A DNA stretch of 5,230 nt from Bacteroidota bacterium (lineage in GTDB: Bacteria; Bacteroidota; Bacteroidia; Bacteroidales; Prolixibacteraceae): NCBI GenBank assembly GCA_030706665.1, contig JAUZOB010000247.1, forward strand, positions 1-5,230, given 5' to 3'. How positions within the stretch are numbered: position 1 is the stretch's first letter; every line of letters begins with the position of its first letter. Shown piece by piece: positions 1-5,148 of this stretch. Made by a program: the position numbers and the translations under genes. The notes under the pieces are model-generated. The model saw only the letters and a program-made list of their open reading frames with translations, had not been told where the DNA came from and did not search any database.

Positions 1-506
1 ACAGCACCTCTCCAGTAAATCTTTGATTTGTCAGGATTTGAGGGATCGAGATAACTGCAATGATCATGATTGGCCCACATAAGATAAAATTTCATCTTAT
101 TGCGATTCGGCGCTTTTAAAAAACCATTGTTCAGTGCATTTTCAAGAAATGGTTTCCCATCATACCAGTACCAGTCGTAAATAAAGACATTGACTCCATG
201 AGAAGAAGCCGCCTCTATCTTTTTCTCCATTACTTTAGGATCTGCTTCATTTTCATACCCCCAAAGAGGGATGTTGGGTTGTTGATGACCTTCGAATTTG
301 GGCTTTGCTTTATATATAGCTTCCCATTCTCCTTTGCCGTCAGGGAATACTCCGATATCATTAAATCTTTGTTCGGGCTGATATGCCGGCCATACAAAAG
401 CGGCAATGTCATAATTGCTGTGTATTTTCTTCTTTGTTGTTTGATGTGCACTTGAAGTGTTCAGTAAACAATAGCATAAAATCACTAGGAGAAATAGTCT
501 TTTCAT
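1..506 (-). CDS. Secreted GH99-like / WbsX-domain protein, 5' part (C-terminus beyond left edge)
   Basis: Only the first 168 residues are present; the frame is open to the left edge. Residues 1-20 form a classical Sec signal peptide: KR at positions 3-4, a hydrophobic core LFLLVILCYCLL, and a likely cut after SSA20. The cysteines lack a lipobox, so export to the periplasm or beyond by signal peptidase I is more likely than lipidation. The mature part matches the GH99-like/WbsX pattern (Pfam Glyco_tran_WbsX) as I know it: an AAFVWPAYQPE strand near 35-45, WGYENEADPKVMEKKIEAA at 82-100, GVNVFIYDWYWYDGKPFLENAL at 104-125, and KMKFYLMWANHD at 137-148. This family is a (beta/alpha)8 barrel related to endo-alpha-mannanases and is common in Bacteroidota glycan-use loci. 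The catalytic acids of GH99 lie further C-terminal and cannot be checked, so activity is unknown. The start was chosen because the signal peptide begins there. It is separated from the peptidase gene by 295 bp and probably has its own promoter. Confidence 0.8.
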   Translation of the reverse strand, partial: MKRLFLLVILCYCLLNTSSAHQTTKKKIHSNYDIAAFVWPAYQPEQRFNDIGVFPDGKGEWEAIYKAKPKFEGHQQPNIPLWGYENEADPKVMEKKIEAASSHGVNVFIYDWYWYDGKPFLENALNNGFLKAPNRNKMKFYLMWANHDHCSYLDPSNPDKSKIYWRGA

Positions 507-563
507 TTTATTGGAAAATTAGAACATGATCATTAAGTCCTTTTTACTATTATTCTATTCGTT

Positions 564-575
564 AATCGATCGATT
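564..575. repeat. Perfect 12-bp palindrome AATCGATCGATT
   Basis: The 12 bases equal their own reverse complement. The site is 58 bp upstream of the secreted GH99-like gene and downstream of its candidate -7 element, so it would fall in the 5' untranslated region. It could be an operator, but no regulator is identifiable and it could be chance. Confidence 0.3.
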
Positions 576-655
576 GGCGAGATTGCATTTTGAATTCTTC
601 TCCCTCTTAAGCAGATATTCTTATTGCTTATAAGGTTCTTCTTGTTTGTATTATT

Positions 656-663
656 CAAAAGTA
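656..663 (-). promoter_or_regulatory. Candidate Bacteroides-type -7 element for the GH99-like gene
   Basis: On the minus strand these bases read TACTTTTG, an exact match to the Bacteroides -7 consensus TAnnTTTG. Transcription would start a few bases further left (about 652), giving a leader of roughly 145 nt before the ATG at 506. No good -33 TTTG lies 19-21 nt upstream; the nearest is a TTTA at a 22-nt spacing, overlapping the edge of the hairpin at 688-742. The call therefore rests on one element only. Confidence 0.35.
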
Positions 664-687
664 GGAGAAATTTTATTGTTTTGTTTA

Positions 688-742
688 AATACAATCGCTC
701 AAACACAGATGTTTAAAAACATCGTGGTTGAGCGATTGTATT
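688..742. terminator. Long stem-loop, candidate terminator after the M49 peptidase gene
   Basis: A perfect 15-bp inverted repeat (688-702 with 728-742, starting AATACAATCGCTCAA) encloses a second perfect 7-bp stem (708-714 GATGTTT with 717-723 AAACATC). Between them CAC 704-706 can pair with GTG 724-726, leaving one A/G mismatch and one bulged A, so about 25 bp can pair almost continuously. It lies 60 bp past the peptidase stop codon. Transcribed leftward it is followed only by ATTTAAAC, a weak U tract, so simple intrinsic termination is uncertain. It may also protect the 3' end or terminate in both directions. Confidence 0.5.
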
Positions 743-764
743 AATCTCTTTAGAAAGAGATTTT
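743..764. terminator. Second stem-loop abutting the first
   Basis: AATCTCTTT at 743-751 pairs with AAAGAGATT at 754-762, a perfect 9-bp stem with a two-base gap (in practice a slightly larger loop). It begins at the very next base after the long stem-loop ends. On the plus strand it is followed by TTTT from 761; on the minus strand it runs directly into the long hairpin with no U tract. It is the first hairpin met by transcription leaving the peptidase gene. Confidence 0.4.
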
Positions 765-801
765 GAATGCAATTTATTTACAAGTTGCCTTTGGAAGCTT
801 T

Positions 802-2763
802 CTATTCGTTTATCAGAGGTAAGAAACCATAATGCTTTGAATATTCCAGCATTTGTTTTGTGAAATCATCGGGATAGGTGATCTCTACATTTACAAGTTC
901 TTGTTTTAAATACACAGGGTGATATTCGGGATTTATAAAGCCGGCATATGGAGCCAGATTTAGTTTCTTGAATCTTCCGAGAACTTCATTGTGTAATTTC
1001 GGATCAATTTTAACCGCATATTTTTCTACTAATTCGCGTCCGGCAGCATAATCTCCTTCGGATTTGATTCTTTGGATCACTGCAAGAAGTTTTCCGAATA
1101 ACTCTCTCAATTTATGATTGTCGTTAATCTTAAAATAGGTCTTATCGTTGTGGGTAAGTCGCTCGATGACGTTATCTTCTTTTCCAGATTCATAAACCCA
1201 TGCGGCAATGAGCTGCCGATTTCGCATATGCGATTCTTCAAGGTTTCGTCCTGGCTCTATTCGTGCAAGTTGAACCAGAAGAGCATTTCTGATATAAGCA
1301 TCAAATTCAGCCCATGCAGCTTCCTCGCAAGGGATAAGTCCTAATTCTTGCATTTTAGGATCGGCTATAAAGTAGAGTGCAAAAAGATCTGCACGAGTCT
1401 CTTCGAGTGTCGATCCATAGTTTTTCAATGCATCAGGGCTAACTCCGGGTAATAGCTGTCCGGAACCGTGTCCCAGGCATTCATGCAGGTCAGTATGCAT
1501 GTTAGAGGACAGATACCCATAATCGTGTGCACGTTTAATTTCTTCTCCCGATGCTGAAAACTCCTCCAATTGTCCACTACTTAAAGAGGACATATAATAG
1601 GCGTATGTTATGTTCTCGAGGGTTACGGATTTTGATCCGTGAACTTTTCGGATCCAGTCGGCATTGGGAAGGTTAATCCCTATCGGAGTGGCAGGATGAC
1701 AATCACCTCCCAGCATAGCGGCATTAATAACTTTAGCAGAAACGCCCTTAACTTCTTTCTTTTTAAATGCAGGCGAAACAGGAGAATGGTCTTCGAACCA
1801 TTGTGCATGCTTGCTTATAATGGAGGTCCTTATAGAAGCTTCCTCATCTTTGAAATTTACCAGTGATTCCCAAGAGGCTTTAATGCCCAGTGGATCACCG
1901 TAAACCTCTATAAATCCATTTACAAAATCAATGTGGCTTTCCGTATCCTTTGCCCAAAGGATAGAATATTCATCAAACGTTTTTAAGTCTCCTGTACGAT
2001 AATAACTGATTAGTTTTTCAATTACCTGCTGCTGTGTTTCGTTTTCGGCATAAGGGACTGCTTTTTCAAGCCAGAATACGATTTTTTCGATGGCTTGAGT
2101 ATAGAGGCCTCCTTCCTTTGCTACTTTTTCAGACAAAATGCCATCTTCTTTTACCAGTCTGGAATTGAGCCCCCAGGAAGGGGGAGTGTTATTATCTTCA
2201 ATTTGTTTTGCCTGGTAGAATCCCTCCGCTTCCTTCTGCGTAACGTCCTGGTAATAGTTTGATGCAGAAGAAACAAGAAGGTCTTTATCCTGATCCAGAC
2301 AGACTCTTTTCGATTCGGCTTCGGGATTGAATAAGATCTCTCTTATAGCTGCAATGATTTCCGGAAATAAAAGATTCTCGGGATAATCAGACCAGTCGCT
2401 AAGATCGATGAGATGTTTGAAATAGGAGAGGTCGAAATCAGGAACAAGTTTCTCAGTTGAATAGTGATGGTGTATTCCGTTTGAGAACCAAACCCTTTTG
2501 AGATAAACCATAAAATCATTAAATCTTGAATTTTTTCGATCTCCGGCATATGTAAGATAAATAGTTTCGAGAACTTTTCTGATTCTTAAATTCCATCGAT
2601 TGTTTTGGTCCCAGAGTATATCACGTCCACACAGTGCTGCTTGGGATAAATAGTAAATCAATATTTTCTGATCTAGTTCCAGGTCATCGAATTCTGGAAC
2701 CTGATAGCGCAGTATCCGAATGTCGGCAAATTGCTCTGTTTGATAATTGAAATCTTCTTTCAT
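802..2763 (-). CDS. Dipeptidyl peptidase III (M49 family zinc exopeptidase)
   Basis: This 653-residue protein should remove dipeptides from the N-terminus of short peptides. The M49 signature HECLGH is at residues 427-432 and the second motif EETRAD at 454-459. By homology to characterised family members H427, H432 and E455 bind zinc and E428 is the general base. The 28-residue gap between the two motifs fits the short bacterial form; the human enzyme has a much longer insertion there. The conserved stretch INLPNADWIRKVHGSKSV (363-380) lies just before the active site, as in relatives. The N-terminus (EQFADIRILRYQVPEFDDL) is typical of the Bacteroides enzymes. There is no signal peptide, and the in-frame sequence upstream reaches a stop without another ATG, so a cytoplasmic enzyme is predicted, probably in peptide turnover. 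The gene is isolated from its upstream neighbour by a strong terminator and has an unusually structured, repeat-rich upstream region. No frameshift or missing catalytic residue is seen. Confidence 0.95.
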   Translation of the reverse strand: MKEDFNYQTEQFADIRILRYQVPEFDDLELDQKILIYYLSQAALCGRDILWDQNNRWNLRIRKVLETIYLTYAGDRKNSRFNDFMVYLKRVWFSNGIHHHYSTEKLVPDFDLSYFKHLIDLSDWSDYPENLLFPEIIAAIREILFNPEAESKRVCLDQDKDLLVSSASNYYQDVTQKEAEGFYQAKQIEDNNTPPSWGLNSRLVKEDGILSEKVAKEGGLYTQAIEKIVFWLEKAVPYAENETQQQVIEKLISYYRTGDLKTFDEYSILWAKDTESHIDFVNGFIEVYGDPLGIKASWESLVNFKDEEASIRTSIISKHAQWFEDHSPVSPAFKKKEVKGVSAKVINAAMLGGDCHPATPIGINLPNADWIRKVHGSKSVTLENITYAYYMSSLSSGQLEEFSASGEEIKRAHDYGYLSSNMHTDLHECLGHGSGQLLPGVSPDALKNYGSTLEETRADLFALYFIADPKMQELGLIPCEEAAWAEFDAYIRNALLVQLARIEPGRNLEESHMRNRQLIAAWVYESGKEDNVIERLTHNDKTYFKINDNHKLRELFGKLLAVIQRIKSEGDYAAGRELVEKYAVKIDPKLHNEVLGRFKKLNLAPYAGFINPEYHPVYLKQELVNVEITYPDDFTKQMLEYSKHYGFLPLINE

Positions 2764-2821
2764 GATAATAAGATTGTTTTCCTGGATTTTTGTGTGAAAA
2801 TAACTTATAGGAGCATAAAAA

Positions 2822-2865
2822 AGGAATAAACTGTTTTATTTCTTTCTGAAGAATTGTTTATTCCT
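2822..2865. repeat. 10-bp inverted repeat with nested stem upstream of the M49 gene
   Basis: AGGAATAAAC (2822-2831) is perfectly complementary to GTTTATTCCT (2856-2865). Inside, TTCTT (2840-2844) can pair with AAGAA (2849-2853) around TCTG. The element sits 59-102 bp upstream of the peptidase ATG. It could be a leader-RNA stem-loop or a protein binding site; there is no U tract on the minus strand to make it a terminator. Confidence 0.4.
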
Positions 2866-2909
2866 CTGAACAAAAAGAATTGTCCTAACTGTATGATAAG
2901 AATAATTGT
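2849..2909 (-). repeat. Three direct repeats ACAATT(AT)TCTT in exact 26-bp phase
   Basis: Read on the minus strand, ACAATT begins at 2909, 2883 and 2857, exactly 26 bp apart. The first copy continues ATTCTT and the other two continue CTT. The set lies between the terminator of the response-regulator gene and the ATG of the peptidase gene, 86-146 bp upstream of that ATG. The middle copy extends to a 12-mer that also occurs upstream of the response-regulator gene (3723-3734). A regulator binding array is possible; AT-rich coincidence is the alternative. Confidence 0.4.
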
Positions 2910-2920
2910 AACGAAGTTAT

Positions 2921-2957
2921 AATAAAAACGGCCGAACGATTTATCGTTCGGCCGTTT
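2921..2957 (-). terminator. Strong intrinsic terminator after the response-regulator gene
   Basis: A perfect 15-bp GC-rich stem (2926-2940 with 2943-2957, containing CGGCCGAACG) closes around a tiny AT loop. On the minus strand it is followed by a T-rich tail (TTTTTATTAT, partly within the stem). It begins 18 bp past the stop codon of the regulator gene. This is a textbook rho-independent terminator and separates the regulator unit from the peptidase gene. Confidence 0.92.
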
Positions 2958-2975
2958 CAATAAGCTGATTGATTG

Positions 2976-3695
2976 TTATCTTGATAACACATTGATCGCA
3001 TTGAGTAGTTTGTCACGATAGGCTTTGCCTAATGATAGGGCTACCGGTCCTTCGGCAGTCTCAACCATTAATTCTGTACCGGTAATCATGCTAATCTTAC
3101 TTAGATTTACTACGTAGGATCGATGAACTCGAAAGAACTTGCCGGCCGGTAGTTTATCGATAACAGCTTTTAATGTATGATGAACTGTATACTTCTCTCT
3201 GAAGGTGTTTAAGACAATATAATTTTCTAATGCTTCAATCCAAAGAATATCATTGTATTTGACCTTTACATAGGCATTGTTGTGCCGTACATAGAAGTCT
3301 TCATTGGTCTCAGGATTATTCTCTGAAAGCTGAGCTTTATATCTTTGATACGCTTTGTCTATGGCTTTGTAGAAGCGGACGAAGGTAACCGGTTTTAGCA
3401 GATAATCGGTTACATCGAATTCATAAGCTTCTATGGCATATTTTTCTTTTGCTGATACGACGATGATTTGCGGCCGACTATCCTTTAAAACTTTCATCAA
3501 GTCGACTCCACTCATCTCAGGCATTTCGATATCCAGGAAAAGGAGATCTATTTTTTCCTCCCGTTGTTCCAGAATCTGAATTGCTTCGATTGCTCCGGAA
3601 CAGGAAGTAACCTTTTCGATGAAATCTATCCTTTCAACAAATTTTTCTAAGATTGACCTGCAAATAATATCATCATCAACAATCAGACAATTCAT
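2976..3695 (-). CDS. LytTR-family two-component response regulator
   Basis: The 239-residue protein has an N-terminal receiver domain (about 1-118) and a C-terminal LytTR DNA-binding domain (about 133-236). Acidic residues D7-D9 form the metal site, D55 in LLFLDIEMP is the phospho-acceptor, S81 the switch hydroxyl residue, and K101 in LLKP the conserved lysine. The LytTR part shows the usual marks: FYVRHNNAYVKVKYNDILWIEALENYIV, then FFRVHRSYVVNLSKI. It is a cytoplasmic transcription factor normally activated by a LytS/YpdA-type sensor kinase. No kinase gene is adjacent, so it is an orphan within this window. It follows trmH by 52 bp on the same strand with no terminator between them, so co-transcription is likely. 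No clear -33/-7 promoter is seen in the gap. Targets are unknown; the 12-mer shared with the peptidase upstream region is a lead for autoregulation. Confidence 0.94.
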   Translation of the reverse strand: MNCLIVDDDIICRSILEKFVERIDFIEKVTSCSGAIEAIQILEQREEKIDLLFLDIEMPEMSGVDLMKVLKDSRPQIIVVSAKEKYAIEAYEFDVTDYLLKPVTFVRFYKAIDKAYQRYKAQLSENNPETNEDFYVRHNNAYVKVKYNDILWIEALENYIVLNTFREKYTVHHTLKAVIDKLPAGKFFRVHRSYVVNLSKISMITGTELMVETAEGPVALSLGKAYRDKLLNAINVLSR

Positions 3696-3722
3696 ATGTT
3701 TCTATTTTCTTCATAAATATAT

Positions 3723-3734
3723 AAAAAGAATTGT
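3723..3734 (-). repeat. 12-bp repeat upstream of the response-regulator gene, shared with the M49 upstream region
   Basis: On the minus strand these bases read ACAATTCTTTTT, identical to 2872-2883 in front of the peptidase gene. The copy ends 28 bp before the regulator start codon. It may be a shared operator, or simply a short AT-rich match. Confidence 0.35.
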
Positions 3735-3747
3735 ATTAAAATGGTGT

Positions 3748-4434
3748 TTACGAAATTCTGTGATTAAGTTTATTAAAAAAATTCTTTTCTAACAGATCAC
3801 TTGATTTTATACTTCCCCTAAGCCATTCTAAAAGAATAGCTTGTCTTTCTTTTTGTGTTAACCTATAATTTATCTTACTTACGCTAAGGCGATATGATAA
3901 ATGGTGAAGAATAATTGCAACGGAATTTGAAATGTTAAAACTTTCGGTAAAACCGTGCATGGGAATTTTTAAGAATTCATCGGCTAACTCACAGGCTTGA
4001 TCTGATATCCCTGTAAGTTCAGTGCCAAAGATTAATGCTGCTTTCCCTTTTTCAAGGTCAAATTCTTCCAATGTCGTATCTCCCTCGTGTGGGGTTGTGG
4101 CAACAATTCTATATCCGTTTTCTTTTAATCCAAGTAGCGCTTCTCGAGTAGTGGCTTGAGGACTATTATAATGATGCATTGAAAGCCATTTGGATGCACC
4201 CATTGCAATATTTGGATCGACAATAAAATCGTTTCTATCCTCTATGATGTGAATGTCTTGAATGCCAAAGCATTCACAGGTTCTTAGTACGGCACTGGCA
4301 TTTTGTGGTTGAAATACATCTTCTAATACAACTGTCAGATATTTGGTCCGATTATCAAGTACCTGAAGCATTCGGGTCACCCGTTCCGGGGTAAGGAATT
4401 GAGAAAAATATTCTATTAATTGTTCTTCCATCAT
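3748..4434 (-). CDS. trmH: TrmH: tRNA (guanosine-2'-O)-methyltransferase, SpoU/TrmH family
   Basis: The 228-residue protein has the three motifs of the SPOUT-class TrmH family. Motif 1 is NASAVLRT (45-52), with N45 and R51 as the expected catalytic pair. Motif 2 is FGTELTGIS (136-144). Motif 3 is IPMHGFTESFNISNSVA (157-173), forming the trefoil-knot site for S-adenosylmethionine. The length and the C-terminal extension LLEWLRGSIKSSDLLEK (201-217) match TrmH proper, which methylates the ribose of G18 in the tRNA D-loop, rather than the rRNA enzyme RlmB, which carries an extra N-terminal domain. The start could be either of two adjacent ATGs (4434 or 4431). It lies downstream of HU on the same strand, only 33 bp past the T tract of the HU terminator, so it may depend on readthrough. 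It probably heads a unit with the response-regulator gene. Substrate position is inferred from family resemblance; another tRNA 2'-O-methyltransferase specificity is possible. Confidence 0.88.
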   Translation of the reverse strand: MMEEQLIEYFSQFLTPERVTRMLQVLDNRTKYLTVVLEDVFQPQNASAVLRTCECFGIQDIHIIEDRNDFIVDPNIAMGASKWLSMHHYNSPQATTREALLGLKENGYRIVATTPHEGDTTLEEFDLEKGKAALIFGTELTGISDQACELADEFLKIPMHGFTESFNISNSVAIILHHLSYRLSVSKINYRLTQKERQAILLEWLRGSIKSSDLLEKNFFNKLNHRIS

Positions 4435-4467
4435 CTTATTAGGACTATTTTTTCAGCCTTCAATAAT

Positions 4468-4507
4468 AAAAAAATGGGGAGTTCCAGTCAATAGATCTCC
4501 CCATTTT
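4468..4507 (-). terminator. Intrinsic terminator after the HU gene
   Basis: AAAATGGGGAG (4471-4481) pairs perfectly with CTCCCCATTTT (4497-4507) around a 15-nt loop. On the minus strand the stem runs into seven consecutive Ts (4474 down to 4468). It starts about 20 bp past the HU stop codon. It lies between HU and trmH, leaving almost no space for a separate trmH promoter. Confidence 0.9.
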
Positions 4508-4526
4508 CTTGAGTAAAAAAATAAAC

Positions 4527-4799
4527 TTATTGAACGCTGTCGTTTAATTCAGAACCAGGTTTGAATTTAACCACTTTTTTAGCAGGAATAGTGATTTCTT
4601 TTCCTGTCTGAGGATTTCTTCCACTACGCTCTGTGCGGGTAGAAACTGCAAAAGTTCCAAAACCGATAAGAGCAACACGATCGCCATTCTTCAACGCATC
4701 AGTGGTTGATTTTACGAGAGCATCAAGTGCTTTTTTTGCATCAGCCTTAGTCAGGCCTGCTTCTGCTGCAATTGCATCAATTAATTGTGCCTTATTCAT
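4527..4799 (-). CDS. HU-family histone-like DNA-binding protein
   Basis: At 90 residues this is the standard length for HU, a dimeric protein that bends and packages DNA in the nucleoid. The N-terminus MNKAQLIDAIAAEAGLTKADAKKALDALV forms the helical dimerisation part; GDRVALIGFGTFAV (39-52) is the conserved beta segment; and RSGRNPQTGKEITIPAKKVVKFKPG (58-82) holds the beta-arm with the intercalating proline (P63) and the TIPA motif. All of these are intact. It resembles canonical HU more than the longer Bacteroidota HU/IHF-like paralogues. The gene is followed by a strong terminator, consistent with a highly expressed single-gene transcript, and is divergent from the tRNA genes. Its 5' region contains a 20-bp palindrome, but I found no convincing -33/-7 promoter for it. 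Confidence 0.97.
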   Translation of the reverse strand: MNKAQLIDAIAAEAGLTKADAKKALDALVKSTTDALKNGDRVALIGFGTFAVSTRTERSGRNPQTGKEITIPAKKVVKFKPGSELNDSVQ

Positions 4800-4902
4800 A
4801 ATCAGTGCTTTTTAGTTTTAATCTTAAAATCAAGGTTGATATTCAAGACGTTAGATAATTGATTATTTATTTTAATATGCTAAAAATAGCGTTATAATAC
4901 TG

Positions 4903-4922
4903 TGATTAAACGTGTTTAATCA
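4903..4922. repeat. 20-bp palindromic element in the HU-tRNA intergenic region
   Basis: TGATTAAAC (4903-4911) and GTTTAATCA (4914-4922) are perfect inverted arms with a 2-bp GT spacer. The compact two-fold shape is what a dimeric repressor or activator would recognise. It is 104 bp upstream of the HU start codon and 92 bp upstream of the tRNA -33 box. No regulator can be named from the sequence. Confidence 0.45.
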
Positions 4923-4974
4923 TATTTCTTTACTAAATTCTGAAACTTTCCAATAAAAACAAAGGGTTTAGCAC

Positions 4975-5006
4975 TTTTTTTTACAAAAAAAGGATAATTT
5001 TTTTTT
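4975..5006 (+). promoter_or_regulatory. A/T-tract block upstream of the tRNA promoter
   Basis: Homopolymer runs T8 (4975-4982), A7 (4985-4991) and T9 (4998-5006) stand immediately upstream of the tRNA -33 box. Such tracts often bend DNA and act like UP elements before strong stable-RNA promoters. The role here is inferred from position and composition only. Confidence 0.35.
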
Positions 5007-5013
5007 CTGATGC

Positions 5014-5044
5014 TTTGGAGATGTAGATATTTGTCCTACTTTTG
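5014..5044 (+). promoter_or_regulatory. Bacteroides-type -33/-7 promoter for the tRNA-Ser/tRNA-Trp unit
   Basis: A -33 box TTTG (5014-5017) and a -7 box TACTTTTG (5037-5044) are separated by exactly 19 nt. Both boxes match the published Bacteroides consensus (TTTG, 19-21 nt, TAnnTTTG). Initiation is expected a few bases after the -7 box, around 5047-5050, which is at or within about three bases of the mature 5' end of tRNA-Ser. Confidence 0.85.
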
Positions 5045-5049
5045 CCCCC

Positions 5050-5134
5050 GGAGAGATGGCAGAGTGGTCGATTGCGGCGGTCTTGAAAACCGTTGTACTG
5101 CGAGGTACCGGGGGTTCGAATCCCTCTCTCTCCG
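5050..5134 (+). tRNA. tRNA-Ser (anticodon UGA)
   Basis: The cloverleaf is complete. The acceptor stem GGAGAGA (5050-5056) pairs with TCTCTCC (5127-5133). The anticodon stem is 5077-5081 with 5089-5093, and the loop CTTGAAA puts TGA at 5084-5086, which reads UCN serine codons. The long class II variable arm has a GTAC/GTAC stem (5095-5098 with 5105-5108), typical of serine tRNAs. The T arm has loop TTCGAAT (5115-5121). The discriminator is G5134, as expected for serine. The 3' CCA is not encoded (the next bases are CAA), so it must be added by nucleotidyltransferase. Confidence 0.97.
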
Positions 5135-5148
5135 CAACGATCTTTTAC

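Noticed and set aside
198..455. Plus-strand and alternative minus-strand open frames inside 198-455
   Set aside because: They overlap the GH99-like gene in other frames and show no domain, while the real frame has a signal peptide and family motifs.
1114..1866. Two plus-strand open frames (1114-1344 and 1639-1866) within the peptidase gene
   Set aside because: They are antisense shadows of the M49 coding sequence with no recognisable features.
2343..2549. Minus-strand frame of 68 codons inside the peptidase gene
   Set aside because: It is out of frame with the intact 653-codon M49 gene and has no independent support; no frameshift is needed to explain the protein.
2764..2840. N-terminal extension of the peptidase to include a hydrophobic segment (LFLFYAPISYF)
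   Set aside because: The upstream in-frame stretch would read hydrophobic but has no ATG, GTG or TTG start before a TAA stop, and homologous sequence starts at the chosen ATG.
2871..2878. Possible -7 element (TCTTTTTG on the minus strand) for the peptidase gene
   Set aside because: One mismatch in the TA dinucleotide and no -33 TTTG at an acceptable distance; it is also part of the middle direct repeat.
4633..4815. Plus-strand open frame opposite HU
   Set aside because: It is the antisense of the highly conserved HU gene; low complexity and Ala/Ser-rich, as expected for a shadow.
4960..4987. Possible HU promoter on the minus strand (CAAAGGGT at 4960-4967 with CAAA at 4984-4987)
   Set aside because: The -7 match is imperfect (ACCCTTTG instead of TAnnTTTG) and the spacer is only 16 nt, outside the 19-21 nt range.
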